A DNA stretch of 64,000 nt from an unidentified bacterial endosymbiont (GCF_918320885.1 NZ_OU907312.1:1-64000); one strand, 5' to 3'. Shown: positions 9,461 to 19,260, numbered from the stretch's first letter. Notes: generated by a model not told the origin, from the sequence alone. A program made the numbers and translations.

Positions 9461-10591
9461 TCAGAAGGTGTAAGTTAACCCAACACCCAGAATGTTCTCC
9501 GCACTGGCCCCGAGTTTTTCAGCTTTCTTTTGTTTCAGCAGGTTAATTTTATAATCCGCTGAAACAGAGAACTGTTTACTCAACTCATAGACAGCGCCAA
9601 CATCAATAAATTGCACATTCTTTTCTTTGGTTTCATACCGGTCGTCTTTCAGAGTCGCAGTGCTCTGTAAATAACCAACCGTGGGCTTCAAACCATTAGG
9701 TAGCTTATATTGGGCAACGATTTCAAATCCCTGCGTTTTATTCGCATAGATCCCTTTTTCAGGCTGTTGATCTACCCCGAATTTGCGATCTAGATCTTTG
9801 TCGGTAAAGAACAGTTGGTTGCGTGTCTCGGCATAGGTGCCCCCTACATAGAAGCGTTCGCTGTCATATTTAGCACCTAGGGCAAGCATAGTGGCCCTTT
9901 TATCATTGAAGAACTGATCTTTCTGCTGGCGGCTTTTGGCTTCGTTATTAAAAGCCATCCCCCAGGTGACCCCATGGCCAATCTCGTGAGTCAACGCCAG
10001 GCCATAGCCATCACCGTTGCTTTTCTGTAATTTTTTATCTTTATGCTTGAGTGGCTCTTTGCTATCTTCGGAACCGTTTTTAGCCAGGTACTGTAAAGCC
10101 AACTGCACCCCCTGAACCTTCGGGGTACGATATTGCAATAAACCAGTCGCACGACCCGTTCCGAAGCGATCGGCGTCGTTACCCAAGGCCTCTGAGCAAG
10201 CAACCGGTAGCTCACTAGTGAATGCTGTGACGTCATTCATGACACCCAAAGTGCGACCATAAGAGAGCGTTCCTATCTCATCACCCTTGACGCCAACCAC
10301 TGCCGTACGAACAGCGATGGGATCGGCGGTCAGCCCTTTACCCAACTCTAGCTGAGCAAATAGTTTGATAGCCGGGTCTTTCTCGTCAAGCGGTGCTTCG
10401 CCCTTCAGGCCAAGCCGCAGAGCACTTTGGTCGCCATCTGCTGCTTTATCTTTGGAAAAATGGCGCTCTAACAACACCTTACCGGTGAGCTCTAATTTTT
10501 TATTCCCTTCCTCATACAACGTGTGTGCATGAACGCTCGTCATCGTGACCAGCAGTGCTGAGAGTGCGACTGGCATAGTGCGTTTTATCAT
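9461..10591 (-). CDS. OmpF/OmpC-type general porin
   Basis: A 376-aa outer-membrane beta-barrel protein forming trimeric channels for small hydrophilic solutes. It has a signal peptide (MIKRTMPVALSALLVTMTSVHA), typical strands such as LRLGLKGE and TLSYGRTLGVMND, and ends in GVGLTYTF with the C-terminal phenylalanine recognised by the BAM complex. GAGGA precedes the start. It lies directly after asnS on the same strand, the position of ompF in E. coli, so it is probably the ompF orthologue. Oddity: in the constriction loop the PEFGG motif is replaced by PVACSEA, losing two acidic eyelet residues (alignment by eye), while the arginines of the opposite wall appear kept (GRTLGV, GRATGL). Confidence 0.88.
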   Translation of the reverse strand: MIKRTMPVALSALLVTMTSVHAHTLYEEGNKKLELTGKVLLERHFSKDKAADGDQSALRLGLKGEAPLDEKDPAIKLFAQLELGKGLTADPIAVRTAVVGVKGDEIGTLSYGRTLGVMNDVTAFTSELPVACSEALGNDADRFGTGRATGLLQYRTPKVQGVQLALQYLAKNGSEDSKEPLKHKDKKLQKSNGDGYGLALTHEIGHGVTWGMAFNNEAKSRQQKDQFFNDKRATMLALGAKYDSERFYVGGTYAETRNQLFFTDKDLDRKFGVDQQPEKGIYANKTQGFEIVAQYKLPNGLKPTVGYLQSTATLKDDRYETKEKNVQFIDVGAVYELSKQFSVSADYKINLLKQKKAEKLGASAENILGVGLTYTF

Positions 10592-10841
10592 GAATTCCTC
10601 ACTGTTTTGGCGACTGTTAAGTGTATGCCTGGGTCATAACCGGCATTATCAGCAATGATACAGACTGCTTGCTTGCCAGCGAGTATTTCACTTTTTGCCA
10701 GCCTGTTCTACTTTTTTAAGGTTGTGTTCCCCGTCCAAGCCCTATTAAATTGTAACTTAATGTTTCAATCAAGCCATTGAAGGGAACTTTTTCTAAAGAA
10801 TTCAATCAATAGCTAGCCACTCAGCCAGCAGCTATGATCCC

Positions 10842-12287
10842 TTAAAATTTTGCATGACGTGGCGTTCGCGGGAAGGGGATGACATCTCGCACATTTTGGA
10901 GACCGGTGACGTACAGTAACAACCGTTCAAATCCTAACCCAAACCCGGCATGGGGCACCGTTCCATAACGGCGTAAATCACGGTACCAACCATAATCACT
11001 TGGATCGAGCGCTAGTGCCGCTAGGCGCTGATCAAGCGCTCCTAAACGCTCTTCACGTTGTGAGCCCCCAATAATTTCCCCGATTCCGGGGGCCAGCACA
11101 TCCATCGCCGCCACCGTCTCGCCATCGCTATTAAGCCGCATATAAAAGGCTTTAATAGCCTTGGGATAGTTTTTAACAATCACCGGTGCCTTGCAGTGTT
11201 GCTCCGCCAGATAACGCTCATGCTCTGCCGCCAAATCACTCCCCCAAGCGACCGGATGCTCGAAAGGTTGACCACACTGCTGCAAAATGGCGATGGCTTC
11301 CCGATAGTCCAACTGTATAAAGGAGGCGTCGATCAGCTGTTCCAGGCGTGACCGCACCGTTGCATCCAGCCATTGGGTAAAAAAGTCAATCTCGGCCTCC
11401 CGCTGCTTCAATACTTCAGTCACGACAAACTTCAGCAACGCCTCCGCTAGATCGGCGATGGTGGTTAAATCAGCAAAAGCGACCTCCGGCTCTACCATCC
11501 AAAATTCCGCTAAATGGCGGCTGGTATTAGAGTTCTCAGCACGAAACGTCGGTCCAAAGGTATAGACTTTAGAGAGCGCGCAGGCATAACTCTCCGCATT
11601 GAGCTGGCCAGACACCGTTAAAAACGCCTCTTGACCAAAAAAGTCCTGACTGAAATCAACCCGATGGTCTGCCGTGCGCGGTAACTGTTGTAGATCCAGG
11701 GTAGAGACCCGAAATAGCTCCCCACCCCCTTCACAGTCCGCCGTTGTAATGATGGGGGTAGAGACCCAAAAAAACCCGTGGTGATCGAAAAAACGGTGGA
11801 TCGCCTGAGCTAAGGTGTGCCGTACCCGGGCGACGGCCCCGATGACATTGGTGCGTGGCCGCAAATGAGCAATTTCGCGCAAATGCTCCATCGAATGGCG
11901 TTTGGCAGCGAGCGGATAGTGCTCTGGCGCTTCCACCCAGCCAGTCACCGTCACCACAGCAGCCCGCAACTCTACCGACTGCCCCTGACCTGGCGAAGCG
12001 GTCACAACACCGCTAATCGATAGGGAACAACCGGTGGTTAAACGCAACAGTTCCGCTTGATAGTTAGGCAGTGTTTGATCCACTAAGATCTGTAAGGATT
12101 GAAAACAGGAGCCATCATAGAGGGCTAAAAAGGAGAAACCAGCCTTGGAATCACGTCGGGTCCGCAGCCAACCACGAACCGTCACGCCAGCACCGATCGC
12201 GTGCTGGCCTTCGAGTATGGAGACCACCGGAACGCTCTGATCGTGAGGCGTATGGCTAGAGTTCGGCGCTGTAACAGGTTGTTTCAT
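10842..12287 (-). CDS. asnS: Asparagine--tRNA ligase
   Basis: A class IIb synthetase that charges tRNA-Asn. The product is 481 aa (E. coli 466); the extra length is an N-terminal leader of about 15 residues of uncertain reality. An OB-fold anticodon-binding domain ([16 protein letters not shown]) is followed by the catalytic core with motif 2 ([17 protein letters not shown]) and motif 3 ([15 protein letters not shown]). It ends [16 protein letters not shown]. No strong Shine-Dalgarno is seen at the ATG at 12287. The porin follows 250 bp downstream, as ompF does in E. coli. Confidence 0.95.
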   Translation of the reverse strand: MKQPVTAPNSSHTPHDQSVPVVSILEGQHAIGAGVTVRGWLRTRRDSKAGFSFLALYDGSCFQSLQILVDQTLPNYQAELLRLTTGCSLSISGVVTASPGQGQSVELRAAVVTVTGWVEAPEHYPLAAKRHSMEHLREIAHLRPRTNVIGAVARVRHTLAQAIHRFFDHHGFFWVSTPIITTADCEGGGELFRVSTLDLQQLPRTADHRVDFSQDFFGQEAFLTVSGQLNAESYACALSKVYTFGPTFRAENSNTSRHLAEFWMVEPEVAFADLTTIADLAEALLKFVVTEVLKQREAEIDFFTQWLDATVRSRLEQLIDASFIQLDYREAIAILQQCGQPFEHPVAWGSDLAAEHERYLAEQHCKAPVIVKNYPKAIKAFYMRLNSDGETVAAMDVLAPGIGEIIGGSQREERLGALDQRLAALALDPSDYGWYRDLRRYGTVPHAGFGLGFERLLLYVTGLQNVRDVIPFPRTPRHAKF

Positions 12288-12351
12288 AGGTGTGTTCTAT
12301 CCCCGCTTACTGAAGCATCAATTTTAACAGCAGACTACGCTCCTGGCGTGG

Positions 12352-14289
12352 CTAGGCCGCTGGACTGGCCACAACCTGCCGCGTTTCTAGCAACACCTCA
12401 CGCAACAGGATGGTCATTTTATCCCCTAAACGGTAGGCCATCTCCCCTTTAATCGTCACACTGGCCTTCTCACGGCAGCACTGTAGCTCTGCCCGAACAG
12501 GATGCAGCGAGGCGCTTGGAAGAAAGATCACAGCACCACTCTCCAGCAAGCGGACTCGCAAACCGCCGCGGGTGACATCAATAATCTCCGCTTCCTGATG
12601 AGCGCCCTGTTCCATCGTCTGTTGTAAAAAACGGGCATAGAGCCAATCACTGATCTGCCGCTCGGCTAAACGCTGCTGTCGACGACGCTCATTGAGATGT
12701 AAGGCCAGTGCTGCATCGGGCCGTATGGCGGGAGGTTGCTGGGTGATCACCGCTTTTAACAAACGATGATTGACTAGATCACCATATTTACGGATTGGCG
12801 AGGTCCAGGTGGCATAGATCTCGCACCCCATTCCAAAATGGGCCGCCGGTTGGCAACTAAACTGGCTCAGTGCTTGGTAACGACGCAAGCAGCCCGCTAG
12901 ATAGGGGGTCGGTTGTGCATCAAGATGGCGGCGGAGCTCACAAAAGCCCGCCAGCGTTAATAGCTGCTCAGCACTAAAGGGGGCCTCATTGGCTTTTAGG
13001 AGTGCCACCACCTGCTCAATCTGTGATCGCTCTAATCCGGCATGGACATTAAAGATCCCATAACCCAGCTGATCGCGCAGCAGGGCGGCAGCACACAGAT
13101 TGGCAGCAATCATCGCCTCCTCAACCAAGCGATGTGCCGTACGACGGCGCTCTAGAACAATGTCTAATACGCTGCCCTGCTCATCCAGCACAAAGCGATG
13201 CTCAGGACGATCTTTGAAAATCGTCGCATGCTGTTGACGCCAGGCGCTGCGCGCTTCAGCCACTTGCTGTAGTAGACGGATCTGCTCAGCAATCGTCGGG
13301 TTTGGTGGCTGCCAGGAGCCCTGGTTTTCTAACCAATCAGAGACCTGTTCATAGCTTAATTTAGCCTGCGAACAGATCCAAGCCATCGAAAAAGCGGCAC
13401 CAGCCCCCAACGACCCATCTGGCTCAATCACCACTTGACAAACCAAAGCTGGACGACGCTCTCCAGCGCGCAAGGCACAGCGATCCTCTGCCAACTCACG
13501 GGGTAGCATCGGGATATCCAATCCAGGCAAATAGTGCGTAAACCCTCGTTGATACGCCGTGCGATCCAGTGCACTCTCCGGCGCTATATAGGCTGAAGGA
13601 TCAGCAATAGCGATACACAGTGTCCACTGCCCCGCAGCACCCACCCGTACCGCCAGCGCATCATCCATATCTTGCGTCTGCTCGTTATCGATCGTGATAA
13701 AAGGGAGATCGGTCAAATCATCACGTGGCGCTGTCTCATCAAGACAGTAGTGTTCTACCCCGCTGGGTGCCTCTCGAGGCAGTTGATAACGCGCCAGTGA
13801 AACCCACCAAGGCGCAAAATTATCGTCGCTGTGAGCAATCCATTCGTTAATTTCCGCGTGAAACCCCTTGTCTCCTTTTAAAGGATGTTGCTGCAACGTC
13901 GCACTGACCCAATCACCCGGTTCCACGGGTAGCGTCAAATGACTGCTGACATGACACGCTATAGCTCGATTCAATAGCGGGTGGTCTGGTATCACCGACC
14001 ACTGGGCCATTGGTTGACTAACACGGCCAACAAAACGGGTCAAAGCAGTCTCGATAAGCTGCTCCGGCTCGGCAGTCGTTTGTCCCTTTTCAGTCCGCAA
14101 GCGGGCGGTGACGTGATCACCATGCAGCACCCGCTTCATGGCAGGGGGCGGGACGAAGTAGCTTTTATCACCCTCTACCTCAATAAAACCAAACCCCTTG
14201 CCATGACTTTTAACAATGCCTTGTATCCGGGGTATCTCTTGTTGCATCTGCTGTTTAAGCTGAGCCAGCAGGGGATTATCCTGAAACAT
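12352..14289 (-). CDS. rnb: Exoribonuclease II
   Basis: RNase II degrades single-stranded RNA 3' to 5', including poly(A) tails. It has 645 aa (E. coli 644) and starts MFQDNPLLAQLKQQM like E. coli. Cold-shock domains at the N-terminus are followed by the RNB catalytic domain with the metal-binding TQDMDDALAVR and later acidic residues. A C-terminal S1 domain (EIIDVTRGGLRVRLLESGA) follows. fabI is 24 bp upstream on the same strand; the two are close neighbours in E. coli as well. It works on the same substrates as the poly(A) polymerase encoded at 19961. Confidence 0.96.
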   Translation of the reverse strand: MFQDNPLLAQLKQQMQQEIPRIQGIVKSHGKGFGFIEVEGDKSYFVPPPAMKRVLHGDHVTARLRTEKGQTTAEPEQLIETALTRFVGRVSQPMAQWSVIPDHPLLNRAIACHVSSHLTLPVEPGDWVSATLQQHPLKGDKGFHAEINEWIAHSDDNFAPWWVSLARYQLPREAPSGVEHYCLDETAPRDDLTDLPFITIDNEQTQDMDDALAVRVGAAGQWTLCIAIADPSAYIAPESALDRTAYQRGFTHYLPGLDIPMLPRELAEDRCALRAGERRPALVCQVVIEPDGSLGAGAAFSMAWICSQAKLSYEQVSDWLENQGSWQPPNPTIAEQIRLLQQVAEARSAWRQQHATIFKDRPEHRFVLDEQGSVLDIVLERRRTAHRLVEEAMIAANLCAAALLRDQLGYGIFNVHAGLERSQIEQVVALLKANEAPFSAEQLLTLAGFCELRRHLDAQPTPYLAGCLRRYQALSQFSCQPAAHFGMGCEIYATWTSPIRKYGDLVNHRLLKAVITQQPPAIRPDAALALHLNERRRQQRLAERQISDWLYARFLQQTMEQGAHQEAEIIDVTRGGLRVRLLESGAVIFLPSASLHPVRAELQCCREKASVTIKGEMAYRLGDKMTILLREVLLETRQVVASPAA

Positions 14290-14313
14290 GTTGTTGATCC
14301 TGAGCTGTGGTGA

Positions 14314-15102
14314 TCACTCTAAATCGTGTCGATTCATTGCAGTAGTACTAAATCCACCATCGACATGTACAATTTCACCGGTGATCCCGGCTGCAAGATC
14401 AGAGCAGAGGAAAGCCGCTGTATTGCCGATATCCTCCAAGGTTACGGTACGACCAATCGGTGCCACGGCTTCAAAGTAAGCCAACATTTTTTTGAAATCT
14501 TTAATGCCAGAAGCCGCCAGAGTACGCACTGGTCCGGCTGAAATACCATTCACCCGGACCCCTCGGGACCCCAGTGCGCTGGCGAGATAGCGCACATTGG
14601 CCTCTAAAGAGGCTTTGGCTAAGCCCATCACGTTATAGTGGGGGATTGCCCGTTCCGCGCCTAAGTAGGAGAGCGTCAATAACGCAGCCTGTGGTGTTAA
14701 CAACTGATGACAGCCTTTGGCTAACGCAGCAAAGCTATAAGCGCTGATATCATGAGCGATGCGGAAACCCTCCCGATTCACCGCTTCTAGATAATTACCC
14801 TCTAATTGCTCGCTCGGGGCATAAGCAATGGCATGGATAAAACCATCAAAAGTGGACCAGGCGTGCTCTAATGTGTCAAATAGCCTGGTGATACTGGCAT
14901 CATCAGCAACCTCACAGGGGAAGAGTAACTGACTGTTACATTCAGCCGCCACGGCCGCCACCCGTGATTGCAGTTTCTCATTTTGATAAGTAAAGGCTAA
15001 CTCAGCACCCTGGCGAAACATCGCTTGTGCGATCCCCGTCGCGATGGAACGATTACTCGCAATCCCCGTAACCAAAAAGCGTTTTCCAGTTAAAAAACCC
15101 AT
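14314..15102 (-). CDS. fabI: Enoyl-[acyl-carrier-protein] reductase (NADH) FabI
   Basis: FabI carries out the last reduction of each fatty-acid elongation cycle. It has 262 aa, the same as E. coli. The short-chain-dehydrogenase fold shows the modified nucleotide loop [15 protein letters not shown] and the catalytic Tyr-x6-Lys (YNVMGLAK). The ATG at 15102, preceded by AAGGAG, matches the E. coli start; the GTG just before adds one residue. At position 93, where substitution of the E. coli glycine affects triclosan and diazaborine sensitivity, this protein has alanine (IAYAP). Staphylococcal FabI also carries alanine there, so resistance cannot be assumed. Confidence 0.96.
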   Translation of the reverse strand: MGFLTGKRFLVTGIASNRSIATGIAQAMFRQGAELAFTYQNEKLQSRVAAVAAECNSQLLFPCEVADDASITRLFDTLEHAWSTFDGFIHAIAYAPSEQLEGNYLEAVNREGFRIAHDISAYSFAALAKGCHQLLTPQAALLTLSYLGAERAIPHYNVMGLAKASLEANVRYLASALGSRGVRVNGISAGPVRTLAASGIKDFKKMLAYFEAVAPIGRTVTLEDIGNTAAFLCSDLAAGITGEIVHVDGGFSTTAMNRHDLE

Positions 15103-15286
15103 CACTCTATGCTCCTTGATAACTGTCTAATCATTGACCTAGTGCTGCCTGCTCAGCAGGCTCATACCGCTGGCTTTCATTCGGTGCCAGCAGGATACCA
15201 GATTTAAGTGGCACTGTACGTAGGCACCCACACCGGCTTCTGCTACAATCGCCAGCTTTCCCCACCACCACTACGCCCACTACAAC

Positions 15287-16777
15287 ATGCCTAATCAACC
15301 CACCGCCGCTGCCGCACCACACCAGTTACAGCGCCAGTTACAAGCACGTCATTTAACGATGATTGCCCTCGGGGGCTCTATCGGCACCGGACTGTTTATC
15401 GCTTCGGGGGCCTCTATTGCACAGGCGGGACCTGGCGGGGCCTTAGTGGCTTATGGTTTGATCGGCCTGATGGTCTACTGCTTGATGACTAGTTTAGGCG
15501 AATTAGCCGCCTTTATGCCAGTTTCAGGCTCGTTTTTAATCTACGGGGCTCGCTTTGTCGATCCCGCTTTCGGTTTTGCTTTGGGCTGGAACTATTGGTA
15601 TAACTGGGCTATTACCATAGCGGTTGAACTGGTAGCCGCTGCCTTAGTCATGCACTATTGGTTCCCCAGTATTCCCGGAATACTCTGGAGTGCCCTGTTT
15701 CTATTGCTGATTCTGCTACTCAATGTCTTTTCTGTTAAAGGTTTTGCCGAAGCGGAGTATTGGTGTTCGCTGATCAAAGTCGCTACGGTACTCCTATTTG
15801 TCGTGACCGGGGTTATCCTAATCATCGATATTCTATGGTGTGCTGATGCGACGACAGCTACCCCTTGGGCGCTGTTCACCCTGGGGGAGGCGCCTTTCGT
15901 TGGCGGAATCCCCGCTATCATTAGTGTGGCCCTGATTGCCGGCTTCTCTTTTCAAGGCACAGAGTTGATTGGGGTGGCTGCTGGAGAATCAGCCAATCCA
16001 CAACAGACTATCCCGGCGGCGGTTAAACAGATTTTTTGGCGTATTCTACTGTTTTATGGATTAGCCATTGTCATCATCAGCTGTCTGATCCCCTATACTG
16101 ATCAACACTTGTTAAATAACGATATCCAGCAGATTAGTATTAGTCCTTTTACGCTGCTATTTCAACGGGCTGGATTAGCTTTCGCCGCCAGTGTCATGAA
16201 TGCCGTTATCCTCTCAGCTATCCTTTCGGCCGGGAACGCCGGTCTTTATGCCTCGACTAGAATGTTATATACCCTGGCTTTGCGTGGAATGGCCCCCGTC
16301 TGTTTTGCCAAGCTCTCACCACAGGGTATCCCACGCGCAGCGCTCTATGCGACCACTGCCGTCGCTGCCCTCTGTTTCCTGAGCGCCCTTTTTGGCGAGC
16401 AGACCATTTATCTCTGGCTCGTCAATGCTTCAGCGATGAGCGGCTTTATTGCCTGGGTAGGCATTGCCTTATCCCACTACCGTTTCCGCCAAGGTTATCA
16501 ACACCAAAATCATGATCTGCTAGCCCTACCCTACCGGGCTAAATGGTTTCCTTTTGGCCCGCTGTTAGCCTTTACGCTCTGTCTATTGATTATGTTGGGT
16601 CAAGAGTATCGTGCCTTTATGGAGCATCAATTGGATTGGCGTCGGCTGCTGACTAGCTACCTTGGAATACCACTATTTTTATCCCTGTGGTTTGGCTATC
16701 GCTATTGTCATAAAACCCGTTGGGTGAGTTACCAAGCGATGGATTTCTCGCCGAATAGCGATAATGAAACCTGTTAA
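15287..16777 (+). CDS. lysP: Lysine-specific permease (APC family)
   Basis: A 496-aa inner-membrane amino-acid/proton symporter with about twelve hydrophobic segments. Similarity to E. coli LysP is strong throughout: ARHLTMIALGGSIGTGLF at the start, GFALGWNYWYNWAITIAVEL in the middle, GFSFQGTELIGVAAGES, then SAGNAGLYASTRMLYTLA. Lysine is the likely substrate, though basic amino acids more widely are possible. It is transcribed away from fabI with a gap of about 184 bp containing a TACAAT that could be its -10 box. In E. coli LysP also restrains the regulator CadC; no cadC is seen here. Confidence 0.9.
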   Translation: MPNQPTAAAAPHQLQRQLQARHLTMIALGGSIGTGLFIASGASIAQAGPGGALVAYGLIGLMVYCLMTSLGELAAFMPVSGSFLIYGARFVDPAFGFALGWNYWYNWAITIAVELVAAALVMHYWFPSIPGILWSALFLLLILLLNVFSVKGFAEAEYWCSLIKVATVLLFVVTGVILIIDILWCADATTATPWALFTLGEAPFVGGIPAIISVALIAGFSFQGTELIGVAAGESANPQQTIPAAVKQIFWRILLFYGLAIVIISCLIPYTDQHLLNNDIQQISISPFTLLFQRAGLAFAASVMNAVILSAILSAGNAGLYASTRMLYTLALRGMAPVCFAKLSPQGIPRAALYATTAVAALCFLSALFGEQTIYLWLVNASAMSGFIAWVGIALSHYRFRQGYQHQNHDLLALPYRAKWFPFGPLLAFTLCLLIMLGQEYRAFMEHQLDWRRLLTSYLGIPLFLSLWFGYRYCHKTRWVSYQAMDFSPNSDNETC

Positions 16778-16809
16778 AAGGGTTTACTGGCACAATGGAT
16801 CACTAGAGG

Positions 16810-16831
16810 CTGTAGTGATAGGTCACTACAG
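16810..16831. repeat. Perfect inverted repeat after lysP
   Basis: Nine-base arms (16810-16818 and 16823-16831) with a 4-nt loop, 33 bp after the lysP stop. There is no T run, so it is not a canonical terminator, but it may stabilise the 3' end. Confidence 0.4.
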
Positions 16832-16989
16832 GCCATGGCTACCCTGCTTTTATCATGCTGGTGGCAATAGCTCTAAAATGCTTTAATCCAGCAAAGCATG
16901 CTCTACCAAGAGCCGGTTCTTATAAAGGTAGCGATATAGCATAGTACTCCCTATGACCGCTCTCCGAATACATTACTGTTCTTGGAACT

Positions 16990-17226
16990 TCATTTCCAAC
17001 GGAATGGCACTACATTCTCTCCTAATACCATATTTTTGATTTTTTTATTTCGTTTAGAAATCCTCTTTTCGATGTCTTTTTCATCCTCAGGGAACGCTGG
17101 CCAGATTTGATGGGGCCTTAGACTCGCATCAGTTGCAGGGTACTGCGAAACAGGTTGGGGAACTTTACCAGCACAACCAGAAACAAGTAAAGAACAGAGA
17201 AACAAGTAGAATAAAGATTGCTGCAT
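16990..17226 (-). CDS. Small putative lipoprotein
   Basis: A 78-aa protein with a lipoprotein signal: a hydrophobic N-terminus and lipobox LVSGC, placing the lipidated cysteine at residue 18. The mature part is short, with a proline-rich start and a strongly basic, charged stretch (EKRISKRNKKIK). AAGG lies nine bases before the ATG. I do not recognise the family. It lies in an AT-rich stretch shared with the Hha-like gene, with base composition unlike the flanking metabolic genes, so it may have been acquired or be fast-evolving. Confidence 0.6.
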   Translation of the reverse strand: MQQSLFYLFLCSLLVSGCAGKVPQPVSQYPATDASLRPHQIWPAFPEDEKDIEKRISKRNKKIKNMVLGENVVPFRWK

Positions 17227-17433
17227 TTTAAAAACCTTGATAGCTTAAAAAAATAATCCAGTTAATTTTATAAAATTAACCAATGAATGTTACTATTAAA
17301 ATTTATCTTATACAGGATCACTTATTTCAAAAATTCACGAAACATTTTATATCAATCTTTCATATCAGGAAATAATTTATCCATAATTTATATATTTTAT
17401 GAGTAGCACATGATTATCTCATCATCCAAACTA

Positions 17434-17643
17434 TTATTTTACATAAGTCCACACTGATTTAGGGATACTACCAATATTGAAGTTCTTCTGAGCAGCCAAT
17501 TCAGCACGTCGATGATCAGCAGCACGGTGCATCTCAATCTGCGACAATCCGGTTAACTCTTGGTCGAACTTATCACACAGACGTTCAACCGAATCTAATA
17601 GGTGGCATTGGCGAAATTTTAATAAGTAATCCTGAGCATGCAT
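17434..17643 (-). CDS. Hha/YmoA family nucleoid-associated modulator
   Basis: Hha-type proteins bind H-NS and help silence AT-rich and virulence genes in response to temperature and osmolarity. The 69-aa product matches the family over its full length: YLLKFRQCHLLDSVERL, then the signature AADHRRAELAAQK, then IPKSVWTYVK at the C-terminus (E. coli Hha and Yersinia YmoA have AADHRLAELTMNK and a final VW region). The match is by recognition, not by search. The region around it is AT-rich. A perfect 18-bp palindrome lies about 80 bp upstream and could be an operator. Confidence 0.85.
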   Translation of the reverse strand: MHAQDYLLKFRQCHLLDSVERLCDKFDQELTGLSQIEMHRAADHRRAELAAQKNFNIGSIPKSVWTYVK

Positions 17644-17724
17644 AATGGCTATTAAATACTATTATTAGTGAAACAGCTAGGTTTGTACGGTAGGGCCTAC
17701 AAAACACCCATCAAATAAAGCAAA

Positions 17725-17742
17725 AGTATTGAATTCAATACT
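17725..17742. promoter_or_regulatory. Perfect 18-bp palindrome upstream of the Hha-like gene
   Basis: AGTATTGAATTCAATACT reads the same on both strands. It lies 82-99 bp upstream of the Hha-like start codon and about 240 bp before the aroH promoter. Perfect symmetry suggests a binding site for a dimeric regulator; a chance palindrome in AT-rich DNA is possible. Confidence 0.4.
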
Positions 17743-17968
17743 AGCTCAGCATACCATATTTTGCGATGGAGTCTATCACCAATCCTCAAAAGTTAGAAAT
17801 CGCTCGCATAAGTCCCCTCATCCTAAGTTGCCAGCCACCCCCTTGCGCACTACCCCTCATCATCGATCTCGCCTCCGGTATGAGAAACATCACTCTCATG
17901 AGCAACGTGAGTGAACAGTCGAATAACCGCGCTACTCAAACAAAACTTAATAAATAAACCCAATCAGC

Positions 17969-17996
17969 TTGTCAATCCAATGATGAACCGTATAAT
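17969..17996 (+). promoter_or_regulatory. Putative sigma70 promoter for the DAHP synthase gene
   Basis: TTGTCA (17969-17974) and a perfect TATAAT (17991-17996) are 16 bases apart. Just after the expected start is an 11-codon frame at 18004 (MQPTLVYIHWD, then TAA). It is in the same frame as aroH but is separated from it by two stop codons. No TrpR operator is recognisable. Confidence 0.55.
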
Positions 17997-18066
17997 TTTC
18001 ATTATGCAGCCAACGCTGGTCTACATCCACTGGGACTAACGAACCCCTGACTCTTAAAAAGGTGCC

Positions 18067-19104
18067 CTGAGTATTACACTGATTGCCCACTTAATCACGC
18101 CACAGGCTTTAGCACAGCAGTATCCGCTGGACGCTACGGTACGGACAACCATCCAGCAGTTCCGCACCCAAATACAGGCGATTCTCGCCGGACAGGATCG
18201 ACGCCTAGTCGTGGTCATTGGCCCCTGCTCGATCCATGATGTCACGGCAGCACTCGCCTATGCTGAACAGTTAAACCGCTTACGGTTACGCTACCAGGAA
18301 TCCCTGTTGATCGTGATGCGGACCTATTTTGAGAAACCTCGCACCCTCGCCGGCTGGAAAGGCTTGATCAATGATCCACAGTTTGATGGTAGCACACAGA
18401 TTAATCAAGGGTTGCAGCTGACGCGTCAGCTACTGCTCCACATCAACCAACTCGGTCTCCCAACTGCAACGGAATTTCTAGATTGTTTGATTAGTCAGTA
18501 TCTCTACGATTTAATAGCCTGGGGAGCGATCGGCGCCCGCACTAGCGAGAGTCAACAGCATCGTGAAATGGCTTCCGCCATGCCCTGTCCCATCGGTTTC
18601 AAAAATAACACAGCAGGCAATCTTCAGGTGGCCATCGATGCCATTCGTGTGGCGCGGGAACCACAAACCCTGTTAACTCAAGATAAACAGGGTGCTATAG
18701 CGCTCTATCGTACCCCGGGAAACCCCTGCAGCCATTTGATACTGCGTGGCGGTCGGCAGCCTAACTACCAAGCTACTGCTGTAGCCCTGGCGTGCGAGCA
18801 GCTACACGCTTTCCAGCTCCCTGAACGACTCCTGATCGACTGCAGTCATGGTAACTGTCAAAAAGATTATCGACGCCAATTGATGGTAGTTGACGATCTC
18901 TGTCAACAGATCCGTGCGGGCTCAAGGGCTATCGCCGGGATCATGGTTGAGAGCTTTTTAGTCGCAGGAAAGCAACCCGCCAGAACGCTGGGCCCGTCAA
19001 CCTATGGTCAATCGATTACCGATCCCTGTCTAGGCTGGCGAGATAGTGAGCGACTCCTGGCTGCTTTAGCAGAGGCCGTTGCATCCCGTTTCTCAAGGGG
19101 CTGA
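18067..19104 (+). CDS. aroH: DAHP synthase, AroH (Trp-sensitive) type, start codon unclear
   Basis: Condenses phosphoenolpyruvate and erythrose 4-phosphate in the first step of the shikimate pathway. Over the whole length it follows E. coli AroH more closely than AroF or AroG (PTATEFLD, CSHGNCQKDYRRQL, TYGQSITDPCLGW). The homologous frame extends upstream of the first standard start (GTG 18211): positions 18070-18210 encode LITPQALAQQYP and ILAGQDRRLVVVIGPC, which align with the E. coli N-terminus. Upstream, TAA at 18055 closes the frame, and no ATG, GTG or TTG lies between it and 18211. A CTG at 18067 or ATT at 18073 after AAAAAGG would give about 343-345 aa (E. coli 348). Either a rare non-AUG start is used or the gene has lost its start. 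Confidence 0.82.
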   Translation: MSITLIAHLITPQALAQQYPLDATVRTTIQQFRTQIQAILAGQDRRLVVVIGPCSIHDVTAALAYAEQLNRLRLRYQESLLIVMRTYFEKPRTLAGWKGLINDPQFDGSTQINQGLQLTRQLLLHINQLGLPTATEFLDCLISQYLYDLIAWGAIGARTSESQQHREMASAMPCPIGFKNNTAGNLQVAIDAIRVAREPQTLLTQDKQGAIALYRTPGNPCSHLILRGGRQPNYQATAVALACEQLHAFQLPERLLIDCSHGNCQKDYRRQLMVVDDLCQQIRAGSRAIAGIMVESFLVAGKQPARTLGPSTYGQSITDPCLGWRDSERLLAALAEAVASRFSRG

Positions 19105-19145
19105 GCGGCAGCTTGCACGCGAATATTGAATTCTGCTGGCAATGA

Positions 19146-19177
19146 CACGCCTCTCCTAGCACACCGGCGTGGTTTTT
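19146..19177 (+). terminator. Probable rho-independent terminator after aroH
   Basis: Arms CACGCC (19146-19151) and GGCGTG (19166-19171) enclose a 14-nt loop and are followed by GTTTTT. The stem is short but GC-rich, and it lies 42 bp after the aroH stop. Confidence 0.5.
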
Positions 19178-19260
19178 AATCCTTTCAATACGGCGATGAT
19201 CTGCTAAGCTGCAACCAGGAAATCAGTCCTATAGAGCACCACGTCGCTTTATATTAAAAA

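Noticed and set aside
14650-14850. Alanine at FabI position 93 as a drug-resistance marker
   Set aside because: Other sensitive FabI proteins naturally have alanine there, so resistance cannot be claimed.
17729-17957. Two overlapping short frames upstream of aroH
   Set aside because: Low complexity, no similarity, no ribosome-binding site; they overlap each other in different frames.
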